Virus record (IMG/VR): IMGVR_UViG_3300025769_001014
Location: 1-21,271 of that record
Source of the DNA: a virus
DNA: 21,271 bases
Strand: one strand, 5' to 3'
Shown piece after piece: positions 20,469 to 21,271 of this stretch (position 1 is its first letter; each line of letters opens with the position of its first letter). The position numbers were made by a program, and so were the translations under genes. The notes beneath the pieces were generated by a model. The model was not told the origin of the DNA. It saw nothing but the letters and a program-made list of their open reading frames with translations, and searched no databases.

Positions 20469-21271
20469 TATCGTAGAAAATACATTTCAATATACTACAG
20501 CGATTAAAAAAATTCGTGCAATGAAAGCGCGTAAAAAAGTTATTCAGGGTTCAACGTCAGCAGGTAAAACTCACGGCATTGTGCCCATATTGATTGATAC
20601 AGCTGCAAAAAATCCCCGTATAAAAATCACAATGGTTGCTGAAACAATCCCTGCTGTCAAAGACGGCTGCGTTGACATATTTCAACAAGTGATGCAGGAA
20701 ACGAATCGATGGCGCCAATCAGGTTGGAAAGGTTCACCAATGGAATACACGTTTCAAAACGGAACTCGGATTCAATTCAAATCATTTGATACTGCAGGTA
20801 AAGCTAAAGCGTCAGGTAAACGGGATATCCTTTTTATCAATGAGGCGAATCATGTCCCATATCAAATCGCTGATGCGTTGATGATTCGTTCTAAACAAAC
20901 ATATTTAGATTATAATCCCGACAATGAATTTTGGGCTCATACTGAAGTATTAACTGAACCAAATTCTGAATTTTTAACATTGACATATCTTGATAATGAA
21001 GCGATACCACATGAAACGCTTGAGGATATGTTAATTAAACGTGACAAGGCGTTCAAGGACCCGTATTTGCCGGTAGATAAAATATTCGACGATAGCAATA
21101 TCATTTCTCCTTATTGGGCGAATTGGTGGCGAGTCTACGGATTGGGATTGACAGGAAAGCTTGACGGAGTGATATTCGCGAATTGGGATAAAATTGCAGT
21201 TGTACCAGAAACAGCACGATTATTAGGTTATGGGCTTGACTTTGGATATACAAATGACCCGACAGCATTAA
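20461..21271 (+). CDS. terL: Terminase large subunit, N-terminal part (truncated by window end)
   Basis: 270 codons are visible and the frame runs off the window. The ATPase has Walker A GSTSAGKT (residues 30-37), Walker B DILFINE (122-128, with catalytic Glu128) and the coupling region ending LDYNP (149-153). The last visible residues, Y-G-L-D-F-G-Y-T-N-D-P, begin the RNase H-like nuclease domain (Asp260). It powers DNA packaging into proheads and cuts the concatemer. It overlaps the small terminase gene by 8 bases. Further head genes should follow outside the window. Confidence 0.92.
   Translation, partial: MIDIVENTFQYTTAIKKIRAMKARKKVIQGSTSAGKTHGIVPILIDTAAKNPRIKITMVAETIPAVKDGCVDIFQQVMQETNRWRQSGWKGSPMEYTFQNGTRIQFKSFDTAGKAKASGKRDILFINEANHVPYQIADALMIRSKQTYLDYNPDNEFWAHTEVLTEPNSEFLTLTYLDNEAIPHETLEDMLIKRDKAFKDPYLPVDKIFDDSNIISPYWANWWRVYGLGLTGKLDGVIFANWDKIAVVPETARLLGYGLDFGYTNDPTAL

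Noticed and set aside
1-21271. CRISPR array, insertion sequence or integrase.
   Set aside because: I saw no regularly spaced repeats, transposase motifs or recombinase genes; the short repeats found are leaders and hairpins.

Overview
The window looks like about half of a tailed-phage genome, or an intact prophage segment, from a Bacteroidota host, probably a flavobacterium. The DNA is AT-rich and every recognisable gene is on the + strand. Genes are packed tightly with ATGA/TAATG overlaps. Starts have A-rich leaders rather than Shine-Dalgarno sequences, as is usual in Bacteroidota. No integrase, repressor, tRNA or CRISPR array was seen. The host assignment is inferred from composition and gene style, not from a marker gene.

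Layout: (1) 1-2376 is the C-terminal part of a large tail/receptor-binding protein with a LamG-like domain, a beta-propeller-like region and carbohydrate-binding-like ends. (2) 2429-4318 holds four membrane or exported proteins (a lipoprotein, two integral membrane proteins, one secreted protein) ending at a rho-independent terminator. (3) 4407-6038 is a lysis cassette: two small two-TM proteins, a coiled-coil plus TM protein, an M15-type peptidase endolysin and a one-gene spanin. It is followed by a DEDDy exonuclease with a zinc ribbon (6043-6957). (4) 6958-7587 is a 630-base gene-free region with a strong terminator and then several inverted repeats that look like structured RNA. (5) 7588-11151 is an early-type region of small genes, mostly unrecognised, including a probable papain-like cysteine protease; it contains a second structured intergenic element (9284-9389). 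(6) 11109-13219 is a recombination module: ERF single-strand annealing protein, an unknown partner, a DUF1367-like protein and a NinG/Rap-like nuclease. (7) 13222-14391 is an ABC-ATPase fused to a GNAT acyltransferase. (8) 15252-18179 is a replication module: DnaA domain IV-like DNA-binding protein, a winged-helix replisome-organiser-like protein and a Toprim primase-DnaB-type helicase. (9) 18431-21271 has a sigma-70-like factor, small proteins, the small terminase and the start of the large terminase, where the late packaging/head genes should begin.

Working together, the middle genes would replicate and recombine phage DNA, the sigma-like protein could redirect host RNA polymerase to late genes beginning with the terminase, and on a circular or permuted map the late operon would end with the tail and lysis genes at the left of the window.

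The least explained signals are at nucleotide level: the competing helices at 7250-7556, the long-stem element at 9284-9389, a recurring TTAACCTT leader about 20-24 bases before many starts, tandem-duplicated leaders with double ATGs, and near-absence of GATC (three copies found by eye).
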